64,000 bases of DNA. It comes from JANELJ01 sp024511395. Its GTDB lineage: Bacteria; Pseudomonadota; Gammaproteobacteria; GRL18. A program made the position numbers and the translations under genes. Location: positions 1,798,001 through 1,862,000 of the forward strand of contig OY820613.1 of NCBI GenBank assembly GCA_963681975.1, given 5' to 3'. Below the pieces are notes generated by a model that searched no databases, was not told the origin of the DNA, and worked only from the letters and a program-made list of their open reading frames with translations. Shown one piece after another: positions 35,603 to 45,927 of the stretch; the stretch's first letter is position 1, and each line of letters opens with the position of its first letter.

Positions 35603-37100
35603 GTTCAACCTGAATAATACCGTTTTAAGCCTGACATCAAGCCAGGTTTAAAGCAGCTGATTGCCCCGGTTTGATAAAAGACCCCATCAAACCGGAAATA
35701 ATTTTGAGCCACAAAAGCCGGAGCTTATTGAGGATCTTTCTTAAGTTATGTCCAGCGGCTACCATAACCACATTAATGGCATCACCGACTGTACCTTTGA
35801 GGTAGCAGCGATCTAAACGGCCATCGTTTTTCATATGACCGATTTCAGGCTCAATCGCACTGCGCCGTTTTAATGCCTTTTTAATACTTCGGATAACGCC
35901 TCGCTTCTGACCTGAGATAAAAACTTTAGTGTCTTTTACTTCATGTCCACAATAACCCCGGTCAACAAAGCACTGTTCCGGTTGTACGGCTGTAAACTGT
36001 TTTATTTGTTCCAGTTGTGGCAGCAAGGTATGTCCATCATAAGGATTGCCCGGACAACTTTGAGCGCCAATAACAAAGCCTTCCTTGTTAGTTACCGCGA
36101 TACTGGCTTTAACAGCAAATTCATAAGGCTTATGAGCTTTGCCTTTACTGATACACTCGACTTCCGGTGCATGTAAACTGTAAAGCTTGTTCTTACTGTG
36201 CTGCTCCTGCTCAATCAGTTTCTGAGCCTGTTTTAGAGCTACTTCAAACAGAGACTGAATATCAACAGAATAGTTGGGCAGTTGTCGTTCAATATCCCGT
36301 TTAACACGACCTAAACGGGATTTCAGTTTATTGTTCATTTTCTTCATACGTTTAAACTATTTTGCATGAGCATAACGACTGGCCATTAGTACATATTGCG
36401 GCCCAACCCGATTATAGTTCTGGCGCAGTTTAATACCGTGCTCTTTGGACAGTTTAACCAGGTTTTCTCTGGCTTTGTTCAGGAGCTTTGAATCGGTTGG
36501 AAAAGCGATGTTCTTTTCCTGTACGGTAGTATCTACCGTGACTTTCTTTAAACTGCCGGGCTTGATAGTTTTACTCTTTAGTCCGGCTTTAATGGTTTCA
36601 ATCAGTAATTTTTCACTGCCTGACTTACCCGGCCGGTTACGCCATTTGGTCATGGTCGTAGGGTGTATAGGCATTTTATGCTGAAAGTATTCTTCACCAC
36701 AGAAATACTGCCAGTACGGATTTTCTGTCCAGCCTTTTACTACCTGTTCATCCGATAAATCATGAAGGTGTTTCAGGTAATGCAATCCTGCAATCAATCG
36801 AGTGCGTATGGCAGGAGCACCTTTAGTGGATACAAACAGAGCACCCCATTCTTTATCAGGACTTTCCCGGTCTATGTGTTTTGATAACTTAATCAACTCA
36901 TGGTTTATGTCCAGCATGTTTTCAAGGCGCATCCTGAACAGGTCTTCCTGAGGTATTTTTGGCTGTTTCTCTGGCTTCATTCTGGTCTGGAAATTTGCAA
37001 GGCAATAAGGCTTATTTTACCAAAAACCTGCAAATTTAACACCCATAATCAAGCAATATTTCTTTATAAATCAATGCACTATGTTTTATTCAGGGCAGAC
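35603..37100 (-). mobile_element. IS5-like element IS-A, copy upstream of the response regulator
   Basis: 1498 bp, perfect TAAATA duplication (35597-35602, 37101-37106). It lies 39 bases upstream of the response-regulator start codon, so it also displaces that gene's promoter. Confidence 0.93.
35637..36980 (-). pseudogene. IS-A transposase with one nonsense mutation
   Basis: Full length apart from a single C-to-T change on the coding strand that turns the Gln of 'HAKQFKRMKK' into TAG (complement at 36357-36359). Everything else, including the DDE residues, is as in the intact copies, so the mutation is recent. Confidence 0.9.
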
Positions 37101-37250
37101 TAAATATTTTATTATTTTTAATGTATAAGCCGATGTATAAAATTTATCAGCGCAAAAAAAACAAGTGGTATAAATAAAAATACTTTATTGTTTTTAGCAC
37201 TTATTGCCTTTAATTCTAGTAACTAAAGTTTAGAGTTTCAGCTCCCCCAA
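37101..37250. other. AT-rich spacer between IS elements
   Basis: No gene. It contains ACTAAAGTTTAGAG with a nearby CAGCTC (37211-37235), also present at about 18898-18920 next to the other IS4/IS701-like relic, so it is probably an end fragment of a further element. Confidence 0.4.
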
Positions 37251-37653
37251 AAAGGAGAAATTAAACGGCTGCCTTTAAATAAGGAAACCGTACACCTGTA
37301 TGGACGTGAACAGCAGGTTAATTACCGAACAGCGGTGGCTAAAGCCCGCTTTCTGAATGGCCAGTCGGTATGCTTTGTCTGGTATGAGTTTGAGGACTCT
37401 AAAGGGAAAAAAAGACCACGTCTATTACTGTCAACAGATATGCAGTTAAGTGGTCTGGATATTATTGTCGCTTATGAAAAGCGCTGGTCGATTGAGCCCT
37501 TGTTCAATCAGTTAAAAAATGACTGGGGCATGAAACAGACATGGCAGAAAACCCGGAAGGTGTTACATCGATGGGTACACATTATTGCTCTGGGGTATAT
37601 TATACCTCAATTGCGGGCTATTAAATGTCCGGACCCGGTATTGCGCTTAATTG
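37251..37653 (+). mobile_element. Fragment of the IS4/IS701-like element IS-F
   Basis: Nearly identical, in reverse orientation, to 20390-20770. It encodes the C-terminal part 'VYEFEDSKGKKRPRLLL' (with one different residue) and 'YEKRWSIEPLFNQLKNDWG', and is cut off by the left end of the IS3 element. The reading frame is open over this stretch, so it decayed less than the copy at 20244. Confidence 0.8.
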
Positions 37654-37720
37654 TGTTCTGGTCTAATGGAACCGGACACTTTAATAAGAGATAATAACAA
37701 TCAATTATTGAGGTGTCATA

Positions 37721-38011
37721 ATGGTACAGAAACGAACATACAAACAATATTCTAAAGAATATAAAGAAGAAGCGGTAGCACTGGTTCCTGAACAGGGTTA
37801 TTCAGTGCCAGAGGCGGCTAAATCACTGGGTATAGCCAGCAATATACTGTTTCGCTGGAAGAGTAAAATAGAATCTCAACCTGAAGGCAGGTCATTGTCA
37901 GTTGATGAACGTGAAGAGCTGAAGCGCTTACGTAAAGAAGTTAAAAATTTACGTCTGGAGAAAGAGATTTTAAAAAAGGCCAGTGCCTTCTTCGCGAAAG
38001 AAATGAAGTAA
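37721..38011 (+). CDS. IS3-family OrfA (HTH protein)
   Basis: 96 residues. The transposase_8 helix-turn-helix 'YSVPEAAKSLGIASNILFRWK' is followed by the leucine-zipper-like 'EELKRLRKEVKNLRLEKEILKKASAFFAKE'. It is intact and normally works with the frameshifted OrfAB product. Confidence 0.9.
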   Translation: MVQKRTYKQYSKEYKEEAVALVPEQGYSVPEAAKSLGIASNILFRWKSKIESQPEGRSLSVDEREELKRLRKEVKNLRLEKEILKKASAFFAKEMK

Positions 38012-38035
38012 AATTTGATTTCATAAGAGATGAAT

Positions 38036-39234
38036 TGTAGTAGTTCAGACCTGATCTGACAGTCCTCCCGTTTTGAAGGTGTCTGTCAGATTAAACCTGA
38101 GCTAAATTTTTTTCAGCCCAGACTGATTTCCCATCAGTTAATGTATCCATGGGTGTTCTTCCACAACACATTTTTCCCTGATGGGTACGTTCATTATTAT
38201 AATATCTGATCCATTCGTCCAGATCTTTTTGTAATTCTTCCATGGAAGAATACAGTTTTTTTCTGAATGTGACCTGATAAAATTCCTGTAATATGGTTTT
38301 ATGAAATCGCTCACATATTCCATTGGTCTGAGGTGAACGCGCTTTGGTCTTTGTATGGTCAATATCATTAATGGCCAGATAAAGCTGATAATCATGGTGC
38401 TCCACACGGCCACAGTATTCTGTTCCCCGGTCAGTTAAAATTCTTAATAAAGGGAGCTCCTGCTCTGCAAAGAATGGCAGGACTTTATCATTGAGCATAT
38501 CGGCTGCTGTAACAGGCGTTTTTGTTGTGTAAAGCCTGGCAAAAGCGACTTTACTATAGGTATCCACAAAGGTTTGCTGATAGATACGACCCACGCCTTT
38601 TAATGTACCGACATAAAAGGTGTCCTGAGAACCCGGATAACCGGGGTGAGCCGTTTCAATTTCACCACAAGCTTCATCATCCTGTTTTTTCTTCTCCAGG
38701 GCGGCCACCTGCTCATCGCTGAGTATAATGCCTTCCTGGGCTACCTTATCTTCCAGAGCCTTAAGGCGCTTTTTAAAGTTTTCCAGGTTATTGCGTAGCC
38801 AGATAGAGCGTACACCACTTCCGGATACAAAAATGCCTCTTTTTCTCAATTCATTACTGGTTCTGGCCTGGCCATGTGCGGGAAATTCAATGGCATATTC
38901 GCAGACCTTCTTTTCAGTATCCAGATCAACACGATTTTTCAAATTAGGTGTTCTTCGGCTTTTTGAGATCAGTGCTTCCAGGCCGCCTTCATCCACCAGT
39001 TCCTGATATCGGTAAAAAGTATCTCTTGATACGCCCATAACCTGGCAGGCTTTGGACACATTTCCTAATTCTTCGGCTAAATTTAATAAACCGGCTTTAT
39101 GTCTGATGATAGGATTGTTAGTATGAAACATGAGAGTCTACTTTTGTTTTGTCATAAAGATTCGACACCTTTAATCAAAACGGGAAACTCTCACTAAGTC
39201 AAGCCGACTGTCAGATCAGGTCTGAACTACTACA
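38036..39234 (-). mobile_element. Complete IS481-family element nested in IS3
   Basis: Perfect terminal repeats TGTAGTAGTTCAGACCTGAT continuing to CTGACAGTC (29 bp) at both ends, with the 7-bp target duplication GATGAAT (38029-38035, 39235-39241). 1199 bp. Identical ends suggest a recent insertion. Confidence 0.94.
38091..39131 (-). CDS. IS481-family transposase
   Basis: 346 residues, intact. An N-terminal winged helix ('VSKACQVMGVSRDTFYRYQELV') is followed by an rve integrase core: Asp in 'QTFVDTYSKVAFARL', Asp in 'ILTDRGTEYCG' and Glu in 'NGICERFHKTILQEF'. Confidence 0.93.
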   Translation of the reverse strand: MFHTNNPIIRHKAGLLNLAEELGNVSKACQVMGVSRDTFYRYQELVDEGGLEALISKSRRTPNLKNRVDLDTEKKVCEYAIEFPAHGQARTSNELRKRGIFVSGSGVRSIWLRNNLENFKKRLKALEDKVAQEGIILSDEQVAALEKKKQDDEACGEIETAHPGYPGSQDTFYVGTLKGVGRIYQQTFVDTYSKVAFARLYTTKTPVTAADMLNDKVLPFFAEQELPLLRILTDRGTEYCGRVEHHDYQLYLAINDIDHTKTKARSPQTNGICERFHKTILQEFYQVTFRKKLYSSMEELQKDLDEWIRYYNNERTHQGKMCCGRTPMDTLTDGKSVWAEKNLAQV

Positions 39235-40239
39235 GATGAATCGTCACACCACCCGGTGACTGTTTTATGCCGGGTAATGCGGGTCAGTACATCAGCTTAC
39301 TATGCCTGGAAGAAACGACCAGGTCAGTTGATTACAGCAGAAACACTGCACCTGCATCGTCGTATGAAAGCGCTCTTTAAGCAAAGCCGTAATAGCTTAG
39401 GCAGCCGTGAGATGATGAAGAAATTACGTGAAGAAGGCATTGAAACTGGTCGTTATAAAGTACGTAAGTTAATGAAAATATTGAAATTAAAAGTTACTCA
39501 ACGCATTGCATACAAAGTAACCACTAAAAGAAACCATAATGATGATGTAGCGGATAATTTACTCAATCAGAATTTTAATCCTGTTGCTCCTAATCAGGTT
39601 TGGGCCGGAGACATTACGTATTTAAAAACCGGTGAAGGTTGGATGTATTTAGCTATTGTAATGGATTTATACTCACGTCGTATTGCTGGCTGGTCTATCA
39701 GTAAACGCATGACGACAGACTTAATATGTAAAGCAATGGTAATGGCCTATAACATAAGACAGCCGCCTTTTGGGCTTGTTTTTCATAGTGATCGAGGTTC
39801 ATAGTACACCAGTAAGCGATATAGAAAGTTACTGAGTCATTATGGAATACGGGCCAGCATGGGGGATGTAGGCGCTTGTTGGGATAATGCTGTGGTTGAA
39901 CGTTTTTTTGGTAGTCTTAAGCATGATTGGATATTCAAAATTGCTCAGCCAACTCGTGAGCATATGAAGAAAGATGTTGCAGTTTACATGAGGTATTACA
40001 ACCTGGAAAGACTGCATTCAGCAAATGGTGAGCAGTCACCAATTAACTATGAAAATTCTCTAAAAAAAATGTCCGGTTGGACTTGACCAGTACATCTTTA
40101 ATAACAAATTGTATTTAAAGATTATTTTATTGTTTTTTTGAAATAATTTAGAATTGGTCAAGATGTAATTTATAACGAACAAAATAAGTCTTCAAAAATC
40201 TGTGATCTGTCTTTAGTAAATTATGCTAAACTCGCCCTT

Positions 40240-42383
40240 GTGTTAACCGATTCCCTTAAAAAAACCATACAGACAGCCTATTCCAAACTGCTGGAAAGCA
40301 AGGAATTAAAACCCCGGTATGGTCAGAAACTGATGATTGCTGATATTGCCCGTATCCTTGGCAATATTGATAAAGAAAATCTCGATATACCCAATATATG
40401 CACGCTGGAAGCCGGTACCGGTACCGGTAAAACCATCGCCTATATTGTCTCCGCTCTACCTATTGCTAGGGAGCATAAGAAAAAACTGGTTATATCCACC
40501 GCAACCATCGCCCTGCAGGATCAGATTCTGCTTAAGGATTTACCGGACATACAGCGCATAGCGGCCTTAATTTTTCCTTTACCCTAGTTAAGGGACGCAA
40601 GCGTTATGTCTGTCTGCACAATCTGGAACAGTTTGTCAGCCAGGGTGATCAGGGTGATCTACCGCTTAACGCCATACTGGACCGGGAGCAATTACTGAAT
40701 AACAAAAATGACATGCAGTTATACCGCTCTCTGCACCAGGCCTGGCAAAACAGGCAATGGGATGGAGAACTGGACAGCTGGGATGAACCCATTGCATCCA
40801 GCAGCTGGTTTCCCCTGACTTCTGATCAGCATCAGTGTAGTGGTAAACGCTGCTCTCAATATAATGAATGCATTTATTTTAAGGCCAGGGAGTCTGTTTT
40901 TAAGGTTGATTGCATTATTGCCAATCATGATCTGGTGATCAGCGATCTTAATATGGGCGGAGGTTATATTCTGCCGCCACCAGATGAATGCATCTATATC
41001 TTTGATGAAGGACATCATCTGCCCTTAAAAGCTCTTAATCATTTTAATTTTTCTTTTCACATTAAAGCTGGTATTAAATGGCTGGAACAACTGACTGCAA
41101 CGTTAAATAATTTTGAATCCCTGAGTAAACCACCAGCCAATATTGTCCAGATCATAAAACAGCTGCCGGAACGGGTTAAAGATACAGTACAGGAATGTAA
41201 GGAACTGCAAAATATTCTGCAACAGCTTGATTTTCCCGATCAGAACCCGGCTTTTTCTTCCCGGCAGTCATTCAGCCCGGTTTACCGCTTTGAATTCGGC
41301 CGGGTACCGGAAATAATACAGTTCCCCTGTCAGCAGCTGTTACAGCATTATGAAAAACTTTATGGTCATTTACAGACCATAACCAGTACCCTTAAAGATA
41401 CGGTCGAGGGTAAAATAACTGGTTTAAAAAGCGAAGTGGCAGAGCAATGGCTACCGGTCATTTCTCCCCTGCAGAATCGTGCTGAAGCGGCCATGAACCT
41501 TTTTATTTCCTACACGATGAATGATAAAGCTAATCAGCCGCCTAAAGCCCGCTGGCTGAAAAAAATAGAAGATCAGAACAGCTCCGATCTGGAACTGGCC
41601 TGCAGCCCTATTCTGGCGGCCAATACCCTGGAGCAGATCCTTTGGTCTCAATGCTATGGAGCCGTTGTTACCAGTGCCACCATAGCCGCCCTAGGTAACT
41701 TTGACCGATTTATTTTAAATTCCGGTGTTCCCGGTTATTTTAACCGTCTGCCCAGTCCTTTTAATTACCAGGAACATGTTGAATTTATTGTCCCCAAAAT
41801 GCGCTCTGAAGCCACTCAATATCAGGCTCATACTGATGAAGTGGTTGAGCTGCTGAAAAAGATTATTGATCTGGATAAAGGCACTCTGGTGCTGTTTTCA
41901 TCTAAAAAACAGATGAATGATGTGGAATATGAATTACTGCGTGATGATGCCATCTGGAAAAAGCTGCTGTTAACCCAGGGCCAGAAAAACAAGCAGGTCA
42001 TTATTAATGATCATAAAAAGCAGATAGACAAAGGTCAGGGCAGTGTCATTTTCGGCCTGGCCAGTTTTGCTGAAGGAATTGATTTACCGGGAGATTATTG
42101 TGATCACGTCATTATCACCAAACTGCCCTTTTCCGTACCTGACGATCCAGTGGATGCCTCTTTAACAGAGTGGCTGGAATCTCAGGGTAGAAATGCTTTT
42201 ATGGAAATTGCCGTCCCTGATGCCTCCATTCGTATGGTACAGGCCTGCGGCCGGTTGATCCGTAAGGAAACAGATAAAGGCAAAATCACGCTGCTGGATA
42301 AACGCATTATTACCAAATTTTACGGCAAAAAAATTCTCAATGCCCTGCCGCCTTATAAAATGAGTTTAAATGCGGACATCTGA
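40240..42383 (+). pseudogene. DinG/XPD-family ATP-dependent helicase with a one-base frameshift
   Basis: The first 115 codons, starting at GTG 40240, hold the Walker A motif 'LEAGTGTGKTIAYI'. At about 40555-40565 one base appears missing (CAGCGCATAGC where CAGCGCCATAGC would keep frame). The rest continues in the +1 frame with 'LVKGRKRYVC', the Fe-S cysteines ('VCLHN', 'CSGKRCSQYNEC'), the DEGH box 'YIFDEGHHLP', 'VVTSATIAAL' and the motif VI region 'ACGRLIRKETDKG'. The family unwinds DNA 5' to 3' at forks and R-loops. A sequencing error could give the same picture. Otherwise the gene is complete, about 715 codons. Confidence 0.82.
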
Positions 42384-42436
42384 TTTCAATTAAATATGTA
42401 GTTGAATTCAGATTTTTAAACTACAATCAACTTCAT

Positions 42437-42550
42437 ATGAAAGATAAACTGACACAACTTTATACTCGTGAAACTTTTTTTAATATTTTAGATGAACAAA
42501 TAGTTTCTGCTCATAAAAAAAAGTCACGACTCGCTTTATTAATTATTGAT
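42437..42550 (+). pseudogene. GGDEF-domain (diguanylate cyclase) gene stump
   Basis: 38 codons starting MKDKLTQLYTRETFFNILDE and ending 'SRLALLIID' match the opening alpha-helix and first beta strand of GGDEF domains (the usual LTGLYNRR..F...LALLxxDID). The IS4 element begins at the very next base, and the catalytic GGDEF motif is not found in the window. No N-terminal sensory domain is visible upstream. Confidence 0.7.
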
Positions 42551-43681
42551 CATAGGTATGATCTTTAGGAATTGAAATGAAGCCAATTTGATGATCAAAT
42601 AGTTGTTATTCAGGCAATTATTCATCAACAAAAAGGCTTCAAATGAAAAGTAGCACATTATCAAAAAAACTAAAACTCGTATTGAGTGAAAAGAAACTTA
42701 ATAAACCGGGCAAAAACATTGGCTTTTCCCAACGATTAAGACAGATAACCCCTTTTCAGCTTATAGTGAGTATGATTACGGCTATGGGTGATAAAGAGAC
42801 AAAGCATTTTTCGGAAATTCATCGTTACTTTAATCAGTTGACGAATAAAAATGTCCGTTATAAGCCCTTTCATAATCAACTAGCAAAACCTGAATTTGCG
42901 CAATTGATGAGAGATGTTGCAGATAAAGTTTTTAATCACCGGGTAAATACAAAACTGAAATGTAATCATCCTGTTCTGGCCAGTTTTGATAAATTACTTA
43001 TCCGGGATGGCAGTTCATTTGCTATCCATAAGGCACTGAAAAAGAATTATACCGGGCGATTTACAGCAATTAGTCCGGCAGCCGTGGAATTGCATGTCAC
43101 CTACGGCTTAAAAACCGGAGGCATAGAAAAAAGCACACTGACACCGGATAGTTTTTCAGAACGAGCAGAGTTACCAGACGTTCATGAACTGGAAAATCAG
43201 TTATTATCAGGTGACCGTGGCTACTATTCAGGTCAACTGATTAATGAAACAGATGACCATGGAGGGTATTATATTTTACGTGCAATGAGACTTTCCAGGA
43301 TAGCGGTTCACCGAGCCACCAGAGAAGATGGGCAAGTCGTTAGCAAAAGAACTAAACCATTGTCTGATTTGGTAAAATCTCTGCCAAAACGACAATTAAT
43401 TGATATGATTGTGGAGATTGATGGCAGAGAAACAAGGCTGATTGCAATCTGGAGCCCCAAAGAAAAAAGGCATACATTTTTAGTTACAAATCTGAATGCA
43501 GAACAGTTTTCAGCGACACAAATCAGCCAGTTATATCGTTTACGCTGGCAGATTGAGTTGTTATTTAAAGAGTGCAAGTCTCATAATAACTTGCAGGTGT
43601 TCCAAACCAGTAATTGCGCATTGATGGAAGCTTTGGTTTGGAGCAGTTTAATCGCGACGATTCTGAAACGATTTATATGTA

Positions 43682-45179
43682 GTCTGCCCTGAATAAAACA
43701 TAGTGCATTGATTTATAAAGAAATATTTCTTGATTATGGGTGTTAAATTTGCAGGTTTTTGGTAAAATAAGCCTTATTACCTTGCAAATTTCCAGACCAG
43801 AATGAAGCCAGAGAAACAGCCAAAAATACCTCAGGAAGACCTGTTCAGGATGCGCCTTGAAAACATGCTGGACATAAACCATGAGTTGATTAAGTTATCA
43901 AAACACATAGATTGGGAAAGTCCTGATAAAGAATGGGGCGCTCTGTTTGTATCCACTAAAGGTGCTCCTGCCATACGCACTCGATTGATTGCAGGATTGC
44001 ATTACCTGAAACACCTGCATGATTTATCGGATGAACAGGTAGTAAAAGGCTGGACAGAAAATCCGTACTGGCAGTATTTCTGTGGTGAAGAATACTTTCA
44101 GCATAAAATGCCTATACACCCTGTGACCATGACCAAATGGCGTAACCGGCTGGGTAAATCAGGCAGTGAAAAATTACTGATTGAAACCATTAAAGCCGGA
44201 CTAAAGAGTAAAACCATAAAGCCCGGCAGTTTAAAGAAAGTCACGGTAGATACTACCGTACAGGAAAAGAACATCGCTTTTCCAACCGATTCAAAGCTCC
44301 TGAACAAAGCCAGAGAAAACCTGGTTAAACTGTCCAAAGAGCACGGTATTAAACTGCGTCAGAACTATAATCGGGTTGGGCCGCAATATGTACTAATGGC
44401 CAGTCGTTATGCTCATGCAAAACAGTTTAAACGCATGAAGAAAATGAACAATAAACTGAAATCCCGTTTAGGTCGTGTTAAACGGGATATTGAACGACAA
44501 CTGCCCAACTATTCTGTTGATATTCAGTCTCTGTTTGAAGTAGCTCTAAAACAGGCTCAGAAACTGATTGAGCAGGAGCAGCACAGTAAAAACAAGCTTT
44601 ACAGTTTACATGCACCGGAAGTCGAGTGTATCAGTAAAGGCAAAGCTCATAAGCCTTATGAATTTGGAGTTAAAACCAGTATCGCGGTAACTAACAAGGA
44701 AGGCTTTGTTATTGGTGCTCAAAGTTGTCCGGGCAATCCTTATGATGGACATACCTTGCTGCCACAACTGGAACAGATAAAACAGTTTACAGCCGTACAA
44801 CCGGAACACTGCTTTGTTGACCGGGGTTATCGTGGACATGAAGTAAAAGACACTAAAGTTTTTATCTCAGGTCAGAAGCGAGGCGTTACCCGAAGTATTA
44901 AAAAGGCATTAAAACGGCGCAGTGCGATTGAGCCTGAAATTGGTCATATGAAAAACGATGGCCGTTTAGACCGCTGCTACCTCAAAGGTGCAGTCGGTGA
45001 TGCCATTAATGTGGTTATGGTAGCCGCTGGACATAACTTAAGAAAGATCCTCAATAAGCTCCGGCTTTTGTGGCTCAAAATTATTTCCGGTTTGATGGGG
45101 TCTTTTATCAAACCGGGGCAATCAGCTGCTTTAAACCTGGCTTGATGTCAGGCTTAAAACGGTATTATTCAGGTTGAAC
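43682..45179 (+). mobile_element. Complete IS5-like element IS-A inside IS4
   Basis: 1498 bp with the perfect 6-bp duplication TATGTA (43676-43681, 45180-45185). This copy proves the 6-bp TANNTA target, because the interrupted gene can be rebuilt exactly. Confidence 0.95.
43802..45145 (+). CDS. IS-A transposase, intact
   Basis: 447 residues, almost identical to the copy at 22511 (differences include KPEKQ for KPKKQ and a Leu for Pro in 'WRNRLGKSG'). All DDE residues are present. Could be a source of active transposase. Confidence 0.92.
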   Translation: MKPEKQPKIPQEDLFRMRLENMLDINHELIKLSKHIDWESPDKEWGALFVSTKGAPAIRTRLIAGLHYLKHLHDLSDEQVVKGWTENPYWQYFCGEEYFQHKMPIHPVTMTKWRNRLGKSGSEKLLIETIKAGLKSKTIKPGSLKKVTVDTTVQEKNIAFPTDSKLLNKARENLVKLSKEHGIKLRQNYNRVGPQYVLMASRYAHAKQFKRMKKMNNKLKSRLGRVKRDIERQLPNYSVDIQSLFEVALKQAQKLIEQEQHSKNKLYSLHAPEVECISKGKAHKPYEFGVKTSIAVTNKEGFVIGAQSCPGNPYDGHTLLPQLEQIKQFTAVQPEHCFVDRGYRGHEVKDTKVFISGQKRGVTRSIKKALKRRSAIEPEIGHMKNDGRLDRCYLKGAVGDAINVVMVAAGHNLRKILNKLRLLWLKIISGLMGSFIKPGQSAALNLA

Positions 45180-45477
45180 TATGTAGTAGCATAGAACAAT
45201 TTTGCCAAATGGCGATGTCAACATTGACGGTCTCCAAAACGACCGTTTACTGGTGGTATTCATTATTGGAATCCATTGTTAAACATAAACGAAAACAATT
45301 AACGGATGTGCTTGAAAGAACGTATTTTTTCCTGAAAGAAAATGCTGGCAGAGCCCATCCTAAACGGGATAAGTCTACTGGACTTTATCAGTTCGGTGTA
45401 GAACCTAATATTGGAGTTACATCCTGATGGGTAAACTATTGAAACGAAATGATAAAATCCTTAAAGACATACCTATG

Positions 45478-45655
45478 AAGAGTTATTATTTATGCCATGT
45501 GCATCAACATCTTAGGAAAGAGTTTCCAAATTTATTGAGCTATACCCGTTTCCTGGGAGTGATGTCATCGGTACTGGTACCATTATGCGCTTACTTTACT
45601 CATTGCAAAGGAAAGCCAACCGGAATTGCCTTTGTTGATGTGACCAGCATTAAAT
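45478..45655 (+). mobile_element. IS982 internal fragment
   Basis: 178 bases nearly identical to 34554-34731 of the IS982 element, covering 'SYYLCHVHQHLRKEF' to 'FVDVTSIK' (one residue changed). Both ends of the element are missing. Confidence 0.9.
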
Positions 45656-45740
45656 GATGCTTTACTGCCCTGGTTATGTGCTGAAAAAATTCAGGCATTA
45701 CAGTAGGTGGGGTAGAAGGTCAATGTGGGATTAATTGGCG
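45656..45740 (+). mobile_element. IS66 end fragment
   Basis: Encodes 'DALLPWLCAEKIQALQ' and a stop, then ends in GATTAATTGGCGCTCAC, the counterpart of the IS66 relic at 1729. Confidence 0.7.
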
Positions 45741-45751
45741 CTCACTTTTCA

Positions 45752-45927
45752 AGGTGCATCCTGAACAGGTCTTCCTGAGGTATTTTTGGCTGTTTCTTTG
45801 GCTTCATTTTGGTCTGGAAATTTGCAAGGTAATAAGACTTATTTTACCAAAAACTTGCAAATTTAACACCCATAATTCGTCAATATTTCCTTATAAATCA
45901 ATATGCTATGATTTGTTCAGGTCGGAC
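45752..45927 (-). mobile_element. IS-A 5'-end fragment
   Basis: Carries the first ~20 codons of the IS-A transposase and the complete right terminus ending GGTCGGAC. It directly abuts the TAAGTA that also serves as the left duplication of the next IS-A copy. Confidence 0.88.

Larger units (their letters stand above)
37990..40086 (+). pseudogene. IS3-family OrfB integrase split by IS481 and a stop codon
   Basis: The N-terminal codons (NEVKFDFIRDE) end at 38035, where IS481 is inserted. After removing it and one GATGAAT copy the frame continues into 'HHPVTVLCRVMRVSTSAYYAW'. The rve core has 'QVWAGDITYLKT' and 'LVFHSDRGS', then TAG replaces the usual Gln codon at about 39802. The last part, with the catalytic Glu region 'WDNAVVERFFGSLKHD', follows in frame. 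The protein is therefore doubly inactivated. Confidence 0.9.
37654..40094 (+). mobile_element. IS3-family element carrying an IS481 insertion
   Basis: Imperfect terminal repeats TGTTCTGGTCTAATGGAACC (left) and TGTACTGGTCAAGTCCAACC (right, reverse strand), followed by CGGACA in both. Without the nested IS481 it would be about 1.24 kb. No target duplication is seen, as the left side abuts another IS fragment. Confidence 0.85.
42643..45427 (+). pseudogene. IS4-family transposase gene split by IS-A
   Basis: Codons 1-346 run to the insertion at 43681. Excision of 43682-45179 and one TATGTA copy restores 'RFICSSIEQFCQMAMSTL' and continues to a stop at 45427, giving about 428 residues. DDE signatures: 'ASFDKLLIRDGSSF', 'LLSGDRGYYSG' and the YREK motif 'LYRLRWQIELLFKECK'. 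The gene is otherwise undamaged. Confidence 0.92.
42551..45477 (+). mobile_element. IS4-family element interrupted by an IS5-like element
   Basis: Terminal repeats CATAGGTATG at the left and its inverse CATACCTATG at the right. The IS-A copy at 43682-45179 is inside it. Without that copy the element would be about 1.42 kb. No target repeat is seen, since the right side joins an IS982 fragment. Confidence 0.85.
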
